In this document: one piece after another, positions 63,150 to 64,000 of the stretch
Layout of the letters: the number at the start of each line of letters is the position of its first letter
Position numbering within the stretch: the stretch's first letter is position 1
Source: an uncultured Candidatus Saccharibacteria bacterium
GTDB taxonomy: Bacteria; Patescibacteriota; Saccharimonadia; Saccharimonadales; Saccharimonadaceae
NCBI GenBank assembly: GCA_938040655.1
Contig: CALHZK010000005.1
Location: forward strand, 36,622 to 100,621
Direction: 5' to 3'
Length of the DNA stretch: 64,000 bases
Notes under the pieces: model-generated
What the model saw: the letters and a program-made list of their open reading frames with translations, nothing else
Database searches by the model: none
Told to the model about the DNA's origin: nothing
Translations under genes and position numbers: made by a program

Positions 63150-64000
63150 ATGAAAGTCAGCCTACATATTATCTCACAATTGATTAATTTTGAATTACCG
63201 CCGGTAGATGAGTTGGTGGCACGAGTTAACCAGCAACTTGGCGGTGTTGAGGAGGTGATCGACCTCAAAGCGAAGTATGGCGGAGCACGGATTGTCCGGG
63301 TGGTTGAATGCGCCAAACATCCCAACGCTGACCGACTGAGTGTGACCAAGATTGATGACGGCGGTGCGGTCGCGGATGTGCCGCGCGATGACAATGGCTA
63401 TGTGCAGGTGGTCTGCGGTGCGCCGAATGTGCACGCTGATATGTGGGCGGTTTGGCTGCCACCAAACAGTACGGTGCCAGCAAGCTTTGACGACGACGAG
63501 CCATTTGTACTGGACGCGCGGCCGCTGCGCGGCGTGCTGAGCCAAGGTATGTTGGCGGCGGCAGACGAGCTGGATATCGGTACGGATCATGAGGGAATTA
63601 TTGAGATTACTGAACACGATATGCCGGCGGGCGTTGAGCTCACGGCGGGTGCGAGTTTCGCGGAAACGTTTGGGCTGGATGACTGTGTGCTGGACATTGA
63701 GAATAAGATGTTTACTCATCGGCCGGACTGCTTTGGGCAACTCGGTGTGGCGCGCGAGATTGCCGGGATTTTTCACCAGCAGTTTGTGAGCCCTCATTGG
63801 TATCAGTTGGCGCAGAAGTTTGCAGTAGGCGAAGGACTGGATTTAACAGTCACGAACGACGCTCCTGCGCTAGTACCCCGATTTATGGCGGTAGCGTTTC
63901 GTGACGTTACCGTGCAGCCAAGTCCGCTATGGTTGCAGTGTCAATTGGTGGCGATGGGCGGCAAGCCGATTAATAACATTGTCGATGCCACGAATTACAT
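63150..64000 (+). CDS. pheT: Phenylalanyl-tRNA synthetase beta chain (3' truncated by the window)
   Basis: 284 residues visible. The N terminus MKVSLHIISQLINFELPP is followed by a tRNA-binding OB domain (IVRVVECAKHPNADRL, VVCGAPNV) and the B3/B4 editing region (ENKMFTHRPDCFGQLGVAREIAG). TATACT lies 10 nt before the ATG. Its partner pheS is about 21 kb upstream. Confidence 0.95.
   Translation, partial: MKVSLHIISQLINFELPPVDELVARVNQQLGGVEEVIDLKAKYGGARIVRVVECAKHPNADRLSVTKIDDGGAVADVPRDDNGYVQVVCGAPNVHADMWAVWLPPNSTVPASFDDDEPFVLDARPLRGVLSQGMLAAADELDIGTDHEGIIEITEHDMPAGVELTAGASFAETFGLDDCVLDIENKMFTHRPDCFGQLGVAREIAGIFHQQFVSPHWYQLAQKFAVGEGLDLTVTNDAPALVPRFMAVAFRDVTVQPSPLWLQCQLVAMGGKPINNIVDATNY

Overview
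This window is most likely from a Candidatus Saccharibacteria (TM7, Patescibacteria/CPR) genome or a close relative. The evidence is indirect. The genes are compact and mostly information-processing, with no biosynthetic pathways. Many genes have a -10 box only 6-10 nt before the start codon (leaderless mRNAs). There is a type IV pilin, a LysM-CHAP hydrolase, a DNA ligase without its zinc finger and ExoI. TGA is a normal stop codon, which argues against the SR1/Gracilibacteria code. All calls were made by reading the sequence; no database search was run.

From 1 to about 45.6 kb lies dense chromosomal backbone. It carries envelope and peptidoglycan genes (mltG, LysM-CHAP, a CAP-domain protein, a Mur-ligase-like enzyme, PAP2 phosphatase), DNA repair genes (ruvX, sbcB, uvrA, uvrC, ligA, rmuC), translation genes (obgE, rplY, leuS, rpmF, nusB, rnc, khpA, trmD, pheS) and membrane quality control (lemA-htpX). 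It also has secG, a peptide-binding protein, an ABC exporter, an aquaporin, a three-tRNA cluster (Leu-Cys-Leu) and tRNA-Gln. A two-component system at 43.6-45.6 kb closes this part.

From about 45.66 to 61.65 kb lies a mosaic accessory region. It opens with an AT-rich TetR/ABC-2 exporter operon with its own operator. A graveyard of broken genes follows: frameshifted NUDIX genes, a folE relic fused to a glycosyltransferase relic, and an HU-like relic. Next is an intact FtsX/FtsX/ATPase operon of the kind usually paired with a two-component system. A duplicated pair (a DUF421 membrane protein and an unknown small protein) is intact in one copy and frameshifted in the other. The region ends with three tandem paralogues carrying the HXXEH motif of M16 metallopeptidases, an alpha/beta hydrolase and a Cys-rich 65-residue protein behind a four-hairpin leader. 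This last cluster is the best candidate for an undescribed system.

Backbone resumes at about 61.8 kb with a uracil-DNA glycosylase-like gene, an AlkD-like gene and the start of pheT. pheT is therefore separated from pheS (ending at 41.8 kb) by about 21 kb.
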